Origin: Methyloceanibacter stevinii | GTDB lineage: Bacteria; Pseudomonadota; Alphaproteobacteria; Rhizobiales; Methyloligellaceae | Length of the DNA: 64,000 nt | Assembly (NCBI RefSeq): GCF_001723355.1 | Contig: NZ_LPWE01000013.1 | Coordinates: forward strand, 248,001 to 312,000 | Direction of reading: 5' to 3' | In this document: positions 35,636-47,866 of the stretch, in pieces | How positions within the stretch are numbered: position 1 is the stretch's first letter | Layout: every line of letters begins with the position of its first letter | Made by a program: the position numbers and the translations under genes | Notes under the pieces: generated by a model | What the model was told of the DNA's origin: nothing | What the model saw: only the letters and a program-made list of their open reading frames with translations | The model's database searches: none

Positions 35636-38600
35636 ATGGACGAACAGATCGCAGGAGCCCTCGCCAAGATTACCAAGCATGGCGGCAAGGCCATCCGGGC
35701 GCTGCCTGAGCAAGGGCGCCAACTGGTCAAGAGCGTCCCGGCGCCTGTGCAGATTCAGCTGGCGCGGCTGTCGTCTCGCGGCGCCCACGTGTGCCGGGAG
35801 ATTTTCGCCGGGGTTTTCGTTCTCGGACTGATCGCCATCGTCTTGGGCTATGGGCGTTTGTCGCGTGGTCCCATCTCGCTGCCGGGCCTCGTGGCGCCGA
35901 TCGAGCATGCGATCAACGATCAGCTGACGGACCTCACCGTGAAGATCGACGACGCTGTTCTGCAGCGTGGCGACCATGGTCCGGGCGTGGTGCTGCGTTT
36001 GCGCGATGTTCGTCTGATCGACCCGGAGGGGGAGGTCGTGGCGCAGGCACCGCTCGCGGCGGTGGGTCTCAGCGGCTCGGCGCTGCTGTCGGGCAAGATC
36101 GCGGCGGGAAGTGTGGACTTCATCGGTTCGCGGCTGCTCATGACCTACAACGAGCAGAACGGCCTGTCTCTGGCCTTCTCCAAACCGGGCGAAGACGGCA
36201 CCCCGCTCATGCGGGACCGATCTCCACCGACCCGCAGTCTGGCGAGCCGCCGGTTCAGCACGCCAAGAGCGCCAAGCGCTTCAACCCCAATGCCGATGAA
36301 GCCTTCCAGCGTGTACGCCGGTCCGACACGTCCTTATCTGACGCGCTTCGGGCTGAAGGACTCGATCGTCGTTTTGTACAGGGACGGCGCGCAGACCTTC
36401 TGGCAGGTGCCCGACTTTGCGCTCAATCTGGAGCACCACGATCGCCGGAGCGTCCTCGTCGGCAACGCCAATGTGGCGTCGAGCCGTGGCGATTGGCAGC
36501 TCGAGGTCCGCACCGCCCAGAATGCCGGAACCAAAGGGCTCGAGACGCAGTTCCTGGTCAACAACTTGGTGCCGTCCGGGATCGCCGGCAACTTCCCGAC
36601 CATCGGCTTGCTCCGGGCGCTGGACATGGCCGTGGACGGCGAAGCCTTGGCGAACCTCGCGCCCAATGGAGATTTCATTGGCGGCGAGGCGAAGGTTCGC
36701 TTGGCGCCCGGCCAGATTACACCCCCATGGGATCCGGATACGCCCGTGCGGATCGAGCGCGGCGAACTCACGCTTCGCTACATCACGGAGACCCGGGTCA
36801 TCGAACTTGCTCCGTCCACACTGCGATGGGGCAAAGACTCGCACGCGACTTTCAGCGGCGCGTTCGTTCCGGTCTTCGACGACAAGAACGAGGTTCAATC
36901 CTGGACCTTCGACATCAAAGCCAACGACTCGGTTCTCGGTGTCGAGGAATTCGGCCTCGGTCCGACCGAGGTCGACCAATGGCATATGAAGGGGAGCGTG
37001 TCGGCCGCCGACGGCAGCGTCACGATCTCGCGCTTTGTCATCCGGGCCGGGGAAGCGGAGATTATCGCGAAGGGGAAGATCACGGACTCGTTCGGTGATC
37101 CCGCGGTCCGGTTGTCCGGAACGATCAGCCCGATGCCGATGGAAATGTTCAAGCAGATCTGGCCACGCTTTCTCGCGGGTGCGGCGCGCCAATGGGTCTT
37201 GGAGAATGTCGAAGGGGGCCAGGTTCTCGGCGGCTCGTTCAACGTCGCGCTCAAGCCCGGGATGCTCGACGACATCAAGGAGAAGAGGCCCATCCCCGCC
37301 GATTCCGTCGAAATGGACCTGAAGTTCACCGACACGTCGGTCGCCTACATTCCGGAATTGCCGCCGGTCCGCACGGGCGAGGGCACCTTGAAGCTCGCAG
37401 GCGCGCAGTTCTCCGTGGACATTCCCGCGGGCAAGGTGACCGTGGCCAACGGCATGGAGATCGACGTCAGCGACGGGCGGTTCTTCGTCGCGGATATCCG
37501 CGACAATCCGAATATGGGCGTTGTGACCTTCCGTGGAGCGGCACCGACACCGGCGGTCACCACGCTTCTGGATTACCAGCCGTTCGGTTTCATCACCGGG
37601 GTCGGGCTGAAGCCGGACTTCCTGGGCGGCACGGCCACGGGCGAGTTTACCTTCAACATTCCCCTCGTGGAGAACCTCAATCCCAGGGACATCAAGATCG
37701 CAGGCGTGGCGCACTTGCAGAATGCCATCACGCCGGGCCTCGTCGGCGATCTCGCGATCGAGGGCGGCGCTGTCGACGTCAATCTGACAAGCGAGGGCGT
37801 CAGTGCATCGGGCAATGTGACGATCAAGGGCGTGCCGGCCTCGGTGCACTGGCAGCGTCTGTTCTATGCGCCCGAGAGCGAGCAGCCGCCGATCTCGGTG
37901 ACCTCGGTTCTGGACGCGGCCTCGCGGGAAAAGCTCGGCCTCAAGGTCAACGACATCGTGAACGGGCCGATGCCGGTGACGCTCTATCTCAGCGGTCTGA
38001 GCAAGGGGACCGGTCAGCCGGATACGTCCAGGATGACGATGGTCGCTGATCTGACCGACGCCGAGCTCGTGTTCCATGCCTTTGGCTGGAAGAAACAGCC
38101 GGGCCAGGACGCAAAGCTCAGCTTCGTCGTGAACAAGAAGCCGGACGGCACGACGGACCTCGAGGACTTTCAGATCACCGGACAGAACCTGGCGATCTCC
38201 GGACAAGTCGCCCTGGACACCGAAAATGAGATCAGGACGCTCTCATTCCCCAAGTTCGCGTTCGGCACGCTCACGGATATGTCCATCCAGGCGCAGCGGC
38301 GCGACGACGGCGTGATGCAAATTCACGCCGAAGGGCCGTCTTACGATGCCAGGGATTTCTTCCGCACCTTGATTTCCGCCGACCAGTTGACGGATAGCGC
38401 CAAGGCGGAATCGGGTGACGACACCAACATCGAGCTGACGGCGAAAATCGGCCGGCTCGTTGGCTACGACAACAGCTATGCGACAGACGTGGACGTTGCC
38501 CTGACCAAGCGCGCGGGCGAACTGGTCGCCTTGAACGGGCGGGGACTGCTCGGCGGGCAGAAGTCCGTGAGTGTCGAGTTACAGCACAGCGATGGTGCCC

Positions 38601-39316
38601 GAATCCTCGTGGCCAATGCGGACGATGCGGGCACGGCCTTCCGCCTGATCGGCTTCTATCGCAGCCTCCAGGGAGGTATCGCGTCGCTGCGGGTCAACAT
38701 GGATGCGGGCGGCGTCCGCAAATCCGGCACACTGCGTGTCCGTGATTTCGCCATCGTCGGCGACAGCGTCGTCGCCGATGTCCTCAGCGACCCGAGTTCG
38801 GCGGCGGCGCTCGGTCAGCACCAGCACGATGTCAAACGCCAGATCGTGTTCCGGCGTCTGCGCGCGCCCTTCATCGCCGGCGGCGGCAAGTTCCAGCTCG
38901 ACGATGCCTATGTGAATGGTCCCGAGCTCGGTGCGACGCTGCGCGGAACGATCGATTTCAATGCGCGGAAGCTCGATCTGGGCGGAACCTATGTGCCGCT
39001 TTATGGACTCAACTCGGCTCTCGGCGCGGTCCCCGTTCTCGGGCGCGTCTTGGTCGGCCGGCAAGGCGAGGGCGTCGTCGGCATCACCTTCGCCATCAAG
39101 GGCAAGCTCGACGACCCGACCGTGCTCGTCAATCCGATGTCGGTGATGACGCCCGGCATCTTCCGCCAGATCTTTGATTTCAATAGCGGCGTGCCCCAAG
39201 GAACAACGTCGGCGGGCACGGAGACGTGGGGCGAGAACACCAGCACGGAACGGCCCCGCAAGAAGCGGCGTTTGCGTCCGTTGCAAAATGCCCGAGAGCG
39301 GCGGGGGCTGAACTAG
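35636..39316 (+). CDS. Large DUF3971/AsmA-like (YhdP-type) envelope protein
   Basis: 1226 residues. A short cytoplasmic N-terminus and one membrane anchor ([21 protein letters not shown]) precede a very long periplasmic beta-rich region containing the DUF3971 and AsmA C-terminal-like domains (e.g. [44 protein letters not shown] near the end). Such proteins form bridges thought to carry phospholipids between membranes. Residues about 193-225 (nucleotides 36213-36309) read as an abnormal Ser/Pro/Arg stretch ([12 protein letters not shown]...); the alternative frame gives a more natural sequence ([15 protein letters not shown]), so a pair of compensating indel errors is likely. Its stop shares the CTAG at 39313-39316 with the convergent tyrS stop. 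Confidence 0.88.
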   Translation: MDEQIAGALAKITKHGGKAIRALPEQGRQLVKSVPAPVQIQLARLSSRGAHVCREIFAGVFVLGLIAIVLGYGRLSRGPISLPGLVAPIEHAINDQLTDLTVKIDDAVLQRGDHGPGVVLRLRDVRLIDPEGEVVAQAPLAAVGLSGSALLSGKIAAGSVDFIGSRLLMTYNEQNGLSLAFSKPGEDGTPLMRDRSPPTRSLASRRFSTPRAPSASTPMPMKPSSVYAGPTRPYLTRFGLKDSIVVLYRDGAQTFWQVPDFALNLEHHDRRSVLVGNANVASSRGDWQLEVRTAQNAGTKGLETQFLVNNLVPSGIAGNFPTIGLLRALDMAVDGEALANLAPNGDFIGGEAKVRLAPGQITPPWDPDTPVRIERGELTLRYITETRVIELAPSTLRWGKDSHATFSGAFVPVFDDKNEVQSWTFDIKANDSVLGVEEFGLGPTEVDQWHMKGSVSAADGSVTISRFVIRAGEAEIIAKGKITDSFGDPAVRLSGTISPMPMEMFKQIWPRFLAGAARQWVLENVEGGQVLGGSFNVALKPGMLDDIKEKRPIPADSVEMDLKFTDTSVAYIPELPPVRTGEGTLKLAGAQFSVDIPAGKVTVANGMEIDVSDGRFFVADIRDNPNMGVVTFRGAAPTPAVTTLLDYQPFGFITGVGLKPDFLGGTATGEFTFNIPLVENLNPRDIKIAGVAHLQNAITPGLVGDLAIEGGAVDVNLTSEGVSASGNVTIKGVPASVHWQRLFYAPESEQPPISVTSVLDAASREKLGLKVNDIVNGPMPVTLYLSGLSKGTGQPDTSRMTMVADLTDAELVFHAFGWKKQPGQDAKLSFVVNKKPDGTTDLEDFQITGQNLAISGQVALDTENEIRTLSFPKFAFGTLTDMSIQAQRRDDGVMQIHAEGPSYDARDFFRTLISADQLTDSAKAESGDDTNIELTAKIGRLVGYDNSYATDVDVALTKRAGELVALNGRGLLGGQKSVSVELQHSDGARILVANADDAGTAFRLIGFYRSLQGGIASLRVNMDAGGVRKSGTLRVRDFAIVGDSVVADVLSDPSSAAALGQHQHDVKRQIVFRRLRAPFIAGGGKFQLDDAYVNGPELGATLRGTIDFNARKLDLGGTYVPLYGLNSALGAVPVLGRVLVGRQGEGVVGITFAIKGKLDDPTVLVNPMSVMTPGIFRQIFDFNSGVPQGTTSAGTETWGENTSTERPRKKRRLRPLQNARERRGLN

Positions 39317-40566
39317 ACCGGACGGATCAGGGCGTGGCGCTTCTTGCCGAGCGAGAGCTTGATCACGCCGTCGGCCGTGAGATCGGCGGGGGTCAGAACC
39401 TGCCGTTCGTCGCTCACCGCCACGTCGTTGACCTTGAGCCCGCCGCCTTTGACCTGGCGCCGCGCCTCACCGGTGGACTTCACGAAACCCGCTTGAACGC
39501 TGGCCGTGAGCACGCCGAAGCCGCTTTCCAGCTCCGCTTTGGGGATTTCGATCGTTGGCAGTTCGGCGGCGAGTTGCCCCTGTTCGAACGTGGCACGCGC
39601 CGTCCCTGCGGCCTGTTCCGCCGCTTCCCGTCCGTGAACGAGCGCCGTGGCCTCCGTCGCGAGGATCTTCTTGGCGTCGTTGAGTTCGGCGCCTTGCAGC
39701 GCCGCCAGCCGGTCGATCTCGTCGAGCGGGAGTTCGGTGAAGAGCTTGAGGAAGCGCGGCACGTCCGCGTCCTCGGCGTTCCGCCAAAACTGCCAGTAGT
39801 CGTACGGGGACAGCATGTCGGGGTTGAGCCAGACGGCGCCGTCGGCCGTCTTGCCCATCTTGGCGCCCGAAGAGGTCGTGAGCAGGGGTGTGGTCACGCC
39901 GAAGAGTTCGACCCCGTCGGTCCGGCGGCCGAGTTCGATGCCGGTGACGATATTGCCCCATTGGTCGGACCCGCCCATTTGCAGGCGGCATCCCTCGCGC
40001 CGGTGGAGCTCCACGAAGTCGTAAGCCTGGAGCACCATGTAGTTGAATTCGATGAAGCTGAGATTCTGCTCACGGTCGAGGCGGAGCTTCACCGAGTCCT
40101 GGCTGAGCATGCGGTTGACGCTGAAGTGCCGTCCGTAGTCGCGCAGGAACGAAATGTAATTCAGTTTCTCCAGCCACTCGGCGTTGTTCAGGAGGATCGC
40201 ATCGCGGTCCCCGGTTCCGAAGGTCACGAACTTCGAGAAGACGCGCTGAATGCCCTCAATGTTCGAGGCGATCGTCGCGTCGTCGAGCAGCTTGCGGGCT
40301 TCGTCCTTGCCGGAGGGATCGCCGACCTTCGTCGTCCCGCCGCCGATCAGCACGATCGGCCGGTGACCAGTCTGCTGCAGCTTTCGGAGCAGCATGATGC
40401 TGACGAGGTTGCCCACATGCAGGCTCGGTGCCGTGCAATCGAAGCCGATGTAACCGGTGATGATCTCCTTGCGGGCAAGCGCGTCGAGCCCGGCCTCGTC
40501 GGTGCACTGGTGGATATAGCCGCGTGCGGAAAGCTCGTGGAGAAGGTCGGACTTTGCGGTGGTCAT
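39313..40566 (-). CDS. tyrS: Tyrosyl-tRNA synthetase
   Basis: 417 residues. The HIGH-type motif is HVGN in [17 protein letters not shown] is KMGKT in [34 protein letters not shown] is the tyrosine-binding block. A C-terminal S4 RNA-binding domain covers the last 70 residues. It charges tRNA-Tyr in the cytoplasm. Its stop overlaps that of the DUF3971 gene by four bases. Confidence 0.97.
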   Translation of the reverse strand: MTTAKSDLLHELSARGYIHQCTDEAGLDALARKEIITGYIGFDCTAPSLHVGNLVSIMLLRKLQQTGHRPIVLIGGGTTKVGDPSGKDEARKLLDDATIASNIEGIQRVFSKFVTFGTGDRDAILLNNAEWLEKLNYISFLRDYGRHFSVNRMLSQDSVKLRLDREQNLSFIEFNYMVLQAYDFVELHRREGCRLQMGGSDQWGNIVTGIELGRRTDGVELFGVTTPLLTTSSGAKMGKTADGAVWLNPDMLSPYDYWQFWRNAEDADVPRFLKLFTELPLDEIDRLAALQGAELNDAKKILATEATALVHGREAAEQAAGTARATFEQGQLAAELPTIEIPKAELESGFGVLTASVQAGFVKSTGEARRQVKGGGLKVNDVAVSDERQVLTPADLTADGVIKLSLGKKRHALIRPV

Positions 40567-40712
40567 CGTCGGACGTGCGGATTGTAGCGAATGGAATCGA
40601 GCGCGGCGTGCGCCCGCCCGAGCGTCTAACAGGTTTGGCGCGTCAATGCACGATCACGAATCCACGCTCGCGATCAGTGAGAACCGGCACGTGAGGGCCG
40701 GTGTCAGGCAGC

Positions 40713-41396
40713 CTAGGCTGCCGACTCCTTCTTGGCCTTGCCTTTTTGCGGCTTGGGTTTGCCGAGGCGCTTGTCGAGATAGCCGTCGATGACCTCCATG
40801 AGGCCTTCCATCTGGTCCTCGAAGAAATGGTTGGCATCGGGGACCGTCGCATGATCGACGATGGCGTCCTTCTGGGTCTTCAGCCTTTCCACGAGCCCGC
40901 GCACGGATTCGGTTGGAACGACTCGATCTTTCGCGCCATTGACCATGAGGCCCGAGGACGGGCAGGGGGCCAGAAACGAGAAGTCGTAGAGGTTCGCGGG
41001 CGGTGCCACGCAGATGAAACCCTCGATCTCCGGACGCCGCATCAGAAGTTGCATGGCGATCCAGGAGCCGAAAGAGGCACCGGCAATCCAGCAAGACGGT
41101 GCGTCGGCATTGTAGGCCTGGAGCCAATCCAGCGCCGTCGCGGCATCCGCAAGCTCGCCGGGACCGTTGTCGAACAGACCTTCGCTGCGGCCGACGCCAC
41201 GGAAATTGAAGCGCAGGACCGAGAAGCCGCGCTTCTGGAAGGCGTAATACATGTGGTAGACAACCTGATTGTTCATCGTCCCGCCGAATTGCGGGTGTGG
41301 ATGGAGAATCAGGGCGACCGGAGAATTAGCCGCCGGCTGATGGTGGTAGCGGGCTTCGATCCGGCCGGCTGGGCCGCTAATATTGACTTCAGGCAT
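40713..41396 (-). CDS. Alpha/beta hydrolase (COG2945-like)
   Basis: 227 residues. Seen: an oxyanion-side HPHPQFGGTMNN near the start, the nucleophile elbow GASFGSW (Ser), Asp in NGAKDRVVP, and the catalytic His in PDANHFFEDQ. This is the family often annotated as a dienelactone-hydrolase-like or CocE/NonD-type hydrolase; the substrate is unknown. The C-terminus is a Lys-rich tail. It diverges from the suf operon (309-base gap), an arrangement common in Hyphomicrobiales. Confidence 0.88.
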   Translation of the reverse strand: MPEVNISGPAGRIEARYHHQPAANSPVALILHPHPQFGGTMNNQVVYHMYYAFQKRGFSVLRFNFRGVGRSEGLFDNGPGELADAATALDWLQAYNADAPSCWIAGASFGSWIAMQLLMRRPEIEGFICVAPPANLYDFSFLAPCPSSGLMVNGAKDRVVPTESVRGLVERLKTQKDAIVDHATVPDANHFFEDQMEGLMEVIDGYLDKRLGKPKPQKGKAKKESAA

Positions 41397-41507
41397 GTAT
41401 GCTAGGGCCTCGGCTGGTCTGGTAAGCAGACAGGATTGGTCTTGCGTATATGGGGCCGGTTTTTCGGATTTTCAGGCTCCGCCGCGCGTTTGCCGCCGCG
41501 GCATTGC

Positions 41508-41536
41508 TTGACTTGGCCCCTTCAGAATCCTATAAA
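41508..41536 (+). promoter_or_regulatory. Sigma-70-type promoter of the suf operon
   Basis: TTGACT (41508-41513), a 17-base spacer and TATAAA (41531-41536) form the best housekeeping promoter in the window. Expected start of transcription is near 41543, about 160 bases before the first suf-cluster gene. Confidence 0.75.
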
Positions 41537-41543
41537 ACAAGAG

Positions 41544-41560
41544 ATTAGAATTGTTCCAAA
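41544..41560 (+). promoter_or_regulatory. Irr-type iron-control (ICE) operator over the suf start site
   Basis: ATTAGAATTGTTCCAAA is an inverted repeat that fits the rhizobial Irr box form TTTAGAA-N3-TTCTAAA at 12 of 14 positions. It sits right at the predicted transcription start, where a bound repressor would block initiation. Irr and RirA are known to regulate suf operons of Hyphomicrobiales by iron/haem state. The match was judged by eye. Confidence 0.6.
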
Positions 41561-41705
41561 CAAGGCTGTTCCGATCTAGCTGGGCGCAAGGATCGAGCCG
41601 ACTGTCAGGCCGGGCTTCTTAGCACGGGCTACAGGGGCTCGTGCAAGCGATAACCGCCTAGAAGGGCCGACGGGACCGAATATCAGCCTCCGGCTTCGAA
41701 AGAGC

Positions 41706-42857
41706 ATGAACCAGCGCGCCTATCTCGACCACAATGCGACAGCTCCCTTGCGGCCGGAAGTCCGCGAGGTGATGCAGGACGCGTTCGATCTGGTGGGCAA
41801 TCCCTCCTCCGTCCATGCGGAGGGCCGCGCCGCCCGGGCGGCGATCGAGGAAGCGCGCATCAAGGTCGCCGCTCTCGTCAATGCCCGGCCCGAAGACGTC
41901 ATCTTCACGAGCGGCGGCACGGAGGCGAATGCGCTTGCATTGGCCCCGCCTGCGGGCGGGGCGTCGTGGAAGGCGTTCATATCGTCGATTGAGCATCCGT
42001 CCGTCCTGTCGGGCGGCCGCTTCAGACCCGGCGCACGGGCTATGCTCCCGGTGACGGGTGAGGGGATCGTCGATCTGGATAGCCTTGCCCGGATGCTTGC
42101 CGAAGAGGTCCCGGAGGGCAGCCGTCCTTTCGTGTCCCTGATGGCGGCGAACAATGAGACGGGCGCCGTGCAGCCGGTCGCTGAGGCTGCTGGCCTGGTC
42201 CATGACGCGGACGGCGTGCTGCATACGGATGCGGTCCAAGTGGCCGGGAGGCTCCCGCTCGACATGAGCGCGCTGAGTGCGGATCTCTTGACGCTTTCGG
42301 CCCACAAGATAGGCGGGCCGAAGGGTGTCGGGGCCGTGGTCTGGCCGAAGGCGCAAGTGTTGAGCCGCCTGATGACCGGTGGCGGACAGGAAAGCCGCCG
42401 CCGTCCGGGCACGGAGAATGTGGCCGGCATTGTCGGCTTCGGGATTGCCGCGGATCTGGCGGCCAAGGAGCTGTCGACAATGGGCGAGATCGCGAGGCTC
42501 CGAGATGCGCTCGAAGAGGGTGTGCGGACCATCGCCCCGGATGCCGTGGTGTTCGCGCAGTCCGTGGCGCGGTTGCCGAATACGTCCTTGATTGCGGTGC
42601 CGGGCCTGAAGGCGGAAACGCTTGTGATCGGCCTCGACCTTGCCGGCGTATCTGTCAGTGCCGGCAGCGCATGCTCGTCCGGCAAAGTCGAGACGTCGCA
42701 CGTTTTGACCGCCATGGGGGCGGCTCCGGAGGTGGCGCGTGCTGCGATCCGGGTCAGCCTTGGTTTTCGCAGTTGCGATAACGATATCCAAGACTTCCTC
42801 AGTGCATTTGGCGACCTCGTTAAACGGCTGAGGAAAGACGAGAAAGCGGCGGCTTAG
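41706..42857 (+). CDS. Cysteine desulfurase, NifS/IscS-type, first gene of the suf operon
   Basis: 383 residues. It takes sulfur from cysteine for Fe-S clusters. The PLP Lys lies in LSAHKIGGPKGVGA; the substrate-thiol Cys lies in the GSACSSGKVETSHVL loop typical of group I (IscS/NifS). It opens YLDHNATAPLRPEV. A second, group II desulfurase (SufS) is encoded later in the same operon, so the cell has both. The gene is 54 bases upstream of sufB and follows the promoter and Irr box. Confidence 0.93.
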   Translation: MNQRAYLDHNATAPLRPEVREVMQDAFDLVGNPSSVHAEGRAARAAIEEARIKVAALVNARPEDVIFTSGGTEANALALAPPAGGASWKAFISSIEHPSVLSGGRFRPGARAMLPVTGEGIVDLDSLARMLAEEVPEGSRPFVSLMAANNETGAVQPVAEAAGLVHDADGVLHTDAVQVAGRLPLDMSALSADLLTLSAHKIGGPKGVGAVVWPKAQVLSRLMTGGGQESRRRPGTENVAGIVGFGIAADLAAKELSTMGEIARLRDALEEGVRTIAPDAVVFAQSVARLPNTSLIAVPGLKAETLVIGLDLAGVSVSAGSACSSGKVETSHVLTAMGAAPEVARAAIRVSLGFRSCDNDIQDFLSAFGDLVKRLRKDEKAAA

Positions 42858-42911
42858 CGGTATTTGGCCGTTCCGTACGCTTAAGACCAAAACGAGATTG
42901 GGAAAAAGACG

Positions 42912-44384
42912 ATGCCTGCAGTCGATGAAACCGTTGAACGCGTCAAACAAATCGACGTCGACAAGTACAAGTACGGCTTCTCGACCGAGATTGAATCGGT
43001 CATGGCCCCGAAAGGGCTGAACGAAGACATCGTCCGCTTCATTTCGGCCAAGAAGGGCGAGCCCGAATGGATGCTCGAATGGCGGCTGGAAGCCTACAAG
43101 CGCTGGCGGACCATGCAGGAGCCCACCTGGGCCAAGGTCCATTATCCGAAGATCGACTTCGAGGATCTCTATTATTACGCCGCGCCGAAGAGCACCGAGG
43201 GCCCCAAGAGCCTCGAAGAGGTCGATCCCGAGCTGCTCAAGACCTATGAGAAGCTCGGTATTCCGCTGAAAGAGCAGGAAGTGCTCGCGGGCGTGCAAGG
43301 CGCGCCGAAGGTCGCCGTGGATGCCGTCTTCGACAGCGTGTCCGTGGTCACCACCTTCCGCGAGGAGCTGGCCAAGGCCGGCGTGATCTTCTGCTCCATC
43401 TCCGAAGCGGTGCGGAACCACCCCGAGCTCGTGAAGAAGTATCTGGGGTCGGTTGTGCCGGTTACGGACAATTTCTACGCGACGCTGAATTCGGCCGTGT
43501 TCTCTGACGGATCGTTCGTCTACGTACCGGAAGGCGTCCGCTGCCCGATGGAGCTGTCGACCTATTTCCGTATCAACGCGGAAAATACGGGACAGTTCGA
43601 GCGCACGCTCATCATCGCCGACAAGGGCTCCTACGTGAGCTATCTCGAAGGCTGCACGGCGCCCATGCGCGACGAGAACCAGCTGCACGCGGCGGTGGTC
43701 GAACTCGTCGCGCTGGAAGACGCCGAGATCAAGTACTCGACCGTCCAGAACTGGTATCCGGGCGATGCGGAAGGCAAGGGCGGCGTCTACAACTTCGTGA
43801 CCAAGCGCGGAGACTGCCGTGGCGACCGCTCGAAGATATCCTGGACGCAAGTCGAGACAGGATCGGCCATTACCTGGAAGTATCCGTCCTGCATCCTGCG
43901 CGGCCATGGCAGCCGCGGTGAGTTCTACTCGATCGCGATCTCGAACGGCTATCAGCAGGTCGACAGCGGCACCAAGATGATCCATCTCGGCCGCGATACG
44001 TCGAGCCGCATCATCTCCAAGGGCATTGCCGCCGGGTTCTCGGACAATACCTATCGCGGTCTCGTCTCGGCGCATCGCCGGGCCACGAACGCGCGCAACT
44101 TCACCTGCTGCGACTCGCTCCTTATCGGCGACAGATGCGGGGCCCATACGATCCCGTATATCGAGGCGAAGAATTCGTCGGCCACGTTCGAGCACGAGGC
44201 GACCACCTCGAAGATCTCCGACGATCAACTGTTCTACTGCTTGAGCCGTGGCCTCTCCGAAGAGGAAGCCGTGGCGCTCATCGTGAACGGCTTCGTGCGC
44301 GATGTGCTGCAGCAGTTGCCGATGGAGTTCATGGCCGAGACGCAAAAGCTGATCGGCATTTCGCTGGAAGGCAGCGTGGGCTAG
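42912..44384 (+). CDS. sufB: Fe-S cluster assembly scaffold protein SufB
   Basis: 490 residues. Together with SufC and SufD it forms the SufBC2D complex on which Fe-S clusters are built. Typical blocks: [70 protein letters not shown], then the beta-helix and [15 protein letters not shown] with the conserved Cys region. Length is standard. It is followed by sufC 63 bases on. Confidence 0.98.
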   Translation: MPAVDETVERVKQIDVDKYKYGFSTEIESVMAPKGLNEDIVRFISAKKGEPEWMLEWRLEAYKRWRTMQEPTWAKVHYPKIDFEDLYYYAAPKSTEGPKSLEEVDPELLKTYEKLGIPLKEQEVLAGVQGAPKVAVDAVFDSVSVVTTFREELAKAGVIFCSISEAVRNHPELVKKYLGSVVPVTDNFYATLNSAVFSDGSFVYVPEGVRCPMELSTYFRINAENTGQFERTLIIADKGSYVSYLEGCTAPMRDENQLHAAVVELVALEDAEIKYSTVQNWYPGDAEGKGGVYNFVTKRGDCRGDRSKISWTQVETGSAITWKYPSCILRGHGSRGEFYSIAISNGYQQVDSGTKMIHLGRDTSSRIISKGIAAGFSDNTYRGLVSAHRRATNARNFTCCDSLLIGDRCGAHTIPYIEAKNSSATFEHEATTSKISDDQLFYCLSRGLSEEEAVALIVNGFVRDVLQQLPMEFMAETQKLIGISLEGSVG

Positions 44385-44447
44385 ATCCCGCGCGTCCTTC
44401 CATCCTCGCAAAGCGATTCAAGACCAAGACTTTAGAAAGACCAATTG

Positions 44448-45206
<759 letters not shown>

Positions 45207-45218
45207 GGGAGCATACTG

Positions 45219-46565
45219 ATGGACGTACCCGTCCAACAATTCACGACAAAGGCCGAGCAGGACTTGCTCGATCTCTTCGAGCACGCGGCGGACGCATTGC
45301 CCGGCGATGCGGCGATCGCGGCCATGCGGAAGAGCGCAATCCAGACCTATGCGGGTCTCGGCTTGCCCCACCGCCGCGTGGAAGAATGGAAATACACCGA
45401 TCTGCGCGGGGCGCTCGACAGCATCCCGCCGCTTCTGGCTGAAGCGGACGCCGCCGTGAGCGATGCGGATCTGGAGACGGCGATCGGCAAGGCTTTCATG
45501 GCTTTGCCCGCTTACCGTCTCGTTATCGCCGCCGGCGAGTTCCGCGCTGATCTCTCAGACGTCGAAGGACTGCGCAAAGCCGGCGTGGAAGTCGCGCCGC
45601 TCGCGCAGATGCTGGAGTCGCCGCCTGCCTGGCTGACGGCAAGCCTCAAGGAAGCCGGCGGATGCGGCGAGGATGTGGTGATCGCGCTCAATACGGCGCT
45701 GATGACGGCAGGTGTCGCGGTGCGGCTGCCCGAAGGCCTGACGCTGCAGAAGCCGATCCATCTGATCCACTTGGATGCCCCGGGCAAGGCGGGTTCGATC
45801 TACACGCGCAACGCCGTTGTCGCGGAGGAGGGCGCCTCGGCGACCCTCATCGAGAGCTTCGGCACGTTCGGGGTCTCGGGCATTCAGCGCAATGTGGTGA
45901 CGACGGTGTCGTTGGCGGCGAAATCGGCGATTCATCACCTCAAGCTGCAGCGCGAAGCCCTTGAAACGATTCACCTGAACGTATGGGTGGCCAATGTCGG
46001 TGCGGATGCGCGCTACAACGCGTTCCATGTCTCGACGGGCGCCGCGTTGGCCCGCAATCAGGTCTATGTCCGCTTCGACGGCGAGAACGCGGCCACGGAT
46101 ATTTCCGGCGCGACGCTGGCGCGCGGGACCCAGCATTGCGACACGACGCTGGTGGTTGAGCACAACGTCCCGGCCTGCGAAAGCCGCGAACTATTCAAGC
46201 TCGTCCTCAACGACGAGGCCCGTGGCGTCTTCCAGGGCAAGATCGTCGTCGCCCCAGACGCTCAGAAGACCGACGGCAAGCAGATGTCCCAGGCGCTGCT
46301 CCTGTCCGAGACGGCCGAGTTCGACTCAAAGCCCGAGCTGGAGATCTATGCCGACGACGTGGTCTGCGGTCATGGCGCCACGTCCGGCCAGATCGACGAA
46401 GAGCTGCTGTTCTACCTGCGCGCACGTGGTCTTCCCGAGGCCGAGGCGCGGGCGCTTCTGATCCAGGCGTTTGTCGGCGAGGCGTTCGAGGCCTTGGACG
46501 ACGAGACGATCGCGGACGCGTTCACCGCCGTTGCCGCCGAGTGGCTCGGCACGCCGGCGGAGTAG
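45219..46565 (+). CDS. sufD: Fe-S cluster assembly protein SufD
   Basis: 448 residues. N-terminal helical part with LGLPHRRVEEWKYTDL, typical of SufD, followed by the right-handed beta-helix shared with SufB (e.g. ISGATLARGTQHCDTTLVVEHN) and the C-terminal SSETAEFDSKPELEIYADDVVCGHGATSGQIDEELLFYLRARG block with its conserved His. AAGGGAG lies ahead of the start. Partner of SufB and SufC. Confidence 0.97.
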   Translation: MDVPVQQFTTKAEQDLLDLFEHAADALPGDAAIAAMRKSAIQTYAGLGLPHRRVEEWKYTDLRGALDSIPPLLAEADAAVSDADLETAIGKAFMALPAYRLVIAAGEFRADLSDVEGLRKAGVEVAPLAQMLESPPAWLTASLKEAGGCGEDVVIALNTALMTAGVAVRLPEGLTLQKPIHLIHLDAPGKAGSIYTRNAVVAEEGASATLIESFGTFGVSGIQRNVVTTVSLAAKSAIHHLKLQREALETIHLNVWVANVGADARYNAFHVSTGAALARNQVYVRFDGENAATDISGATLARGTQHCDTTLVVEHNVPACESRELFKLVLNDEARGVFQGKIVVAPDAQKTDGKQMSQALLLSETAEFDSKPELEIYADDVVCGHGATSGQIDEELLFYLRARGLPEAEARALLIQAFVGEAFEALDDETIADAFTAVAAEWLGTPAE

Positions 46566-46574
46566 GAGGACCCG

Positions 46575-47834
46575 ATGAATGTCATGTCCCCGTCCTCTGG
46601 TGCCTCTCAAGCGGGTTCGTTCGATGTCGAGCGCATCCGGGCGGACTTTCCTATCCTGTCGGAGACGGTACATGGCAAGCCGCTGACCTATCTCGACAAT
46701 GGCGCTTCGGCCCAGAAGCCGCTTCAGGTGATCGATACGATCACCCAGCCTTATTCGGCCGAATACGCCAACGTCCATCGCGGGCTTCACTATCTGTCGA
46801 ATTTGGCCACGGAGAATTTCGAGAAGGCGCGCGGGAAAGTGCGGGCCTTTCTGAACGCGGCCCACGACGAAGAGATCATTTTCACCCGGAACGCAACCGA
46901 GGCCATCAATCTCGTCGCCTCGTCGTTCGGCTCGCCGCGTATTGAGGCAGGCGACGAGATCCTCATTTCGATCATGGAGCATCACTCCAATATCGTGCCG
47001 TGGCATTTCCTGCGGGAGCGCCAGGGCGCAGTGCTGAAATGGGCGCCGGTCGCGGACGACGGAACGTTTCTGCTCGATGAGTTCGAGAAGCTGATCTCGC
47101 CGCGCACCAAGATGATCGCGATCACCCAGATGTCGAACGTGCTCGGCACGATCGTTCCGATCAAGGAGGTCGTGCGGATCGCGCATGACCACGGCGTGCC
47201 CGTGCTGGTCGATGGGGCGCAAGGGGCGGTGCATCTCCCTGTCGATGTGCGCGATCTCGATTGCGACTTCTATACGTTCACGGGCCACAAGCTCTACGGC
47301 CCCACCGGCATCGGCGTTCTCTACGGGAAAAAGGCGCTGCTGGACGCCATGCGGCCCTATCAGGGCGGCGGCGAGATGATCGGCTACGTCACCACCGACG
47401 AGGTGACCTACGCGACGCCACCCCATCGCTTCGAGGCGGGAACGCCCGCGATCGTCCAGGCAATCGGGCTCGGCGCCGCGATCGATTATGTGGAATCGAT
47501 CGGCCGGGAGAATATCGCCGCGCATGAGCACAAAGTGCTCACCTACGCCATGGACCGGCTGGGCGAGTTGAATTGGCTGAATATCTACGGCCAGGCCGAA
47601 GGGAAGGGCGGTATCGTCTCCTTCGAGGTCGACGGGGCCCACCCGCACGACGTCAGCACCATCTTGGACCGCTATGGCGTGGCGGTCAGGGCCGGCACAC
47701 ATTGCTGTGAGCCGCTCCTGGCGCGCTTTGGTGTCACCTCGACATGCCGGGCATCTTTCGCCATGTATAATAGCCAAGACGATGTGGATCGATTGGTGGA
47801 CGCGCTGCACAAGGTGCGCGCCATGTTCGCCTAG
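46575..47834 (+). CDS. sufS: Group II cysteine desulfurase SufS
   Basis: 419 residues. The PLP Lys lies in FTGHKLYGPTGIGVLYG; the active Cys lies in the short group II loop (GVTSTCRASFAMYN), and RAGTHCCEPLL is present. YLDNGASAQKP opens the fold. It usually works with SufE or SufU, neither of which is in this window. It starts 9 bases after the sufD stop, with AGGAGG in the gap. Confidence 0.97.
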   Translation: MNVMSPSSGASQAGSFDVERIRADFPILSETVHGKPLTYLDNGASAQKPLQVIDTITQPYSAEYANVHRGLHYLSNLATENFEKARGKVRAFLNAAHDEEIIFTRNATEAINLVASSFGSPRIEAGDEILISIMEHHSNIVPWHFLRERQGAVLKWAPVADDGTFLLDEFEKLISPRTKMIAITQMSNVLGTIVPIKEVVRIAHDHGVPVLVDGAQGAVHLPVDVRDLDCDFYTFTGHKLYGPTGIGVLYGKKALLDAMRPYQGGGEMIGYVTTDEVTYATPPHRFEAGTPAIVQAIGLGAAIDYVESIGRENIAAHEHKVLTYAMDRLGELNWLNIYGQAEGKGGIVSFEVDGAHPHDVSTILDRYGVAVRAGTHCCEPLLARFGVTSTCRASFAMYNSQDDVDRLVDALHKVRAMFA

Positions 47835-47866
47835 GGCTAAGATGGGCCCTAAGGAAGGCTTCCCAG

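Noticed and set aside
41658-44411. Very long minus-strand open frame (917 codons) across the first desulfurase and sufB
   Set aside because: It is the antisense shadow of two well-identified genes in GC-rich DNA; its Arg/His/Gly-rich translation matches nothing.
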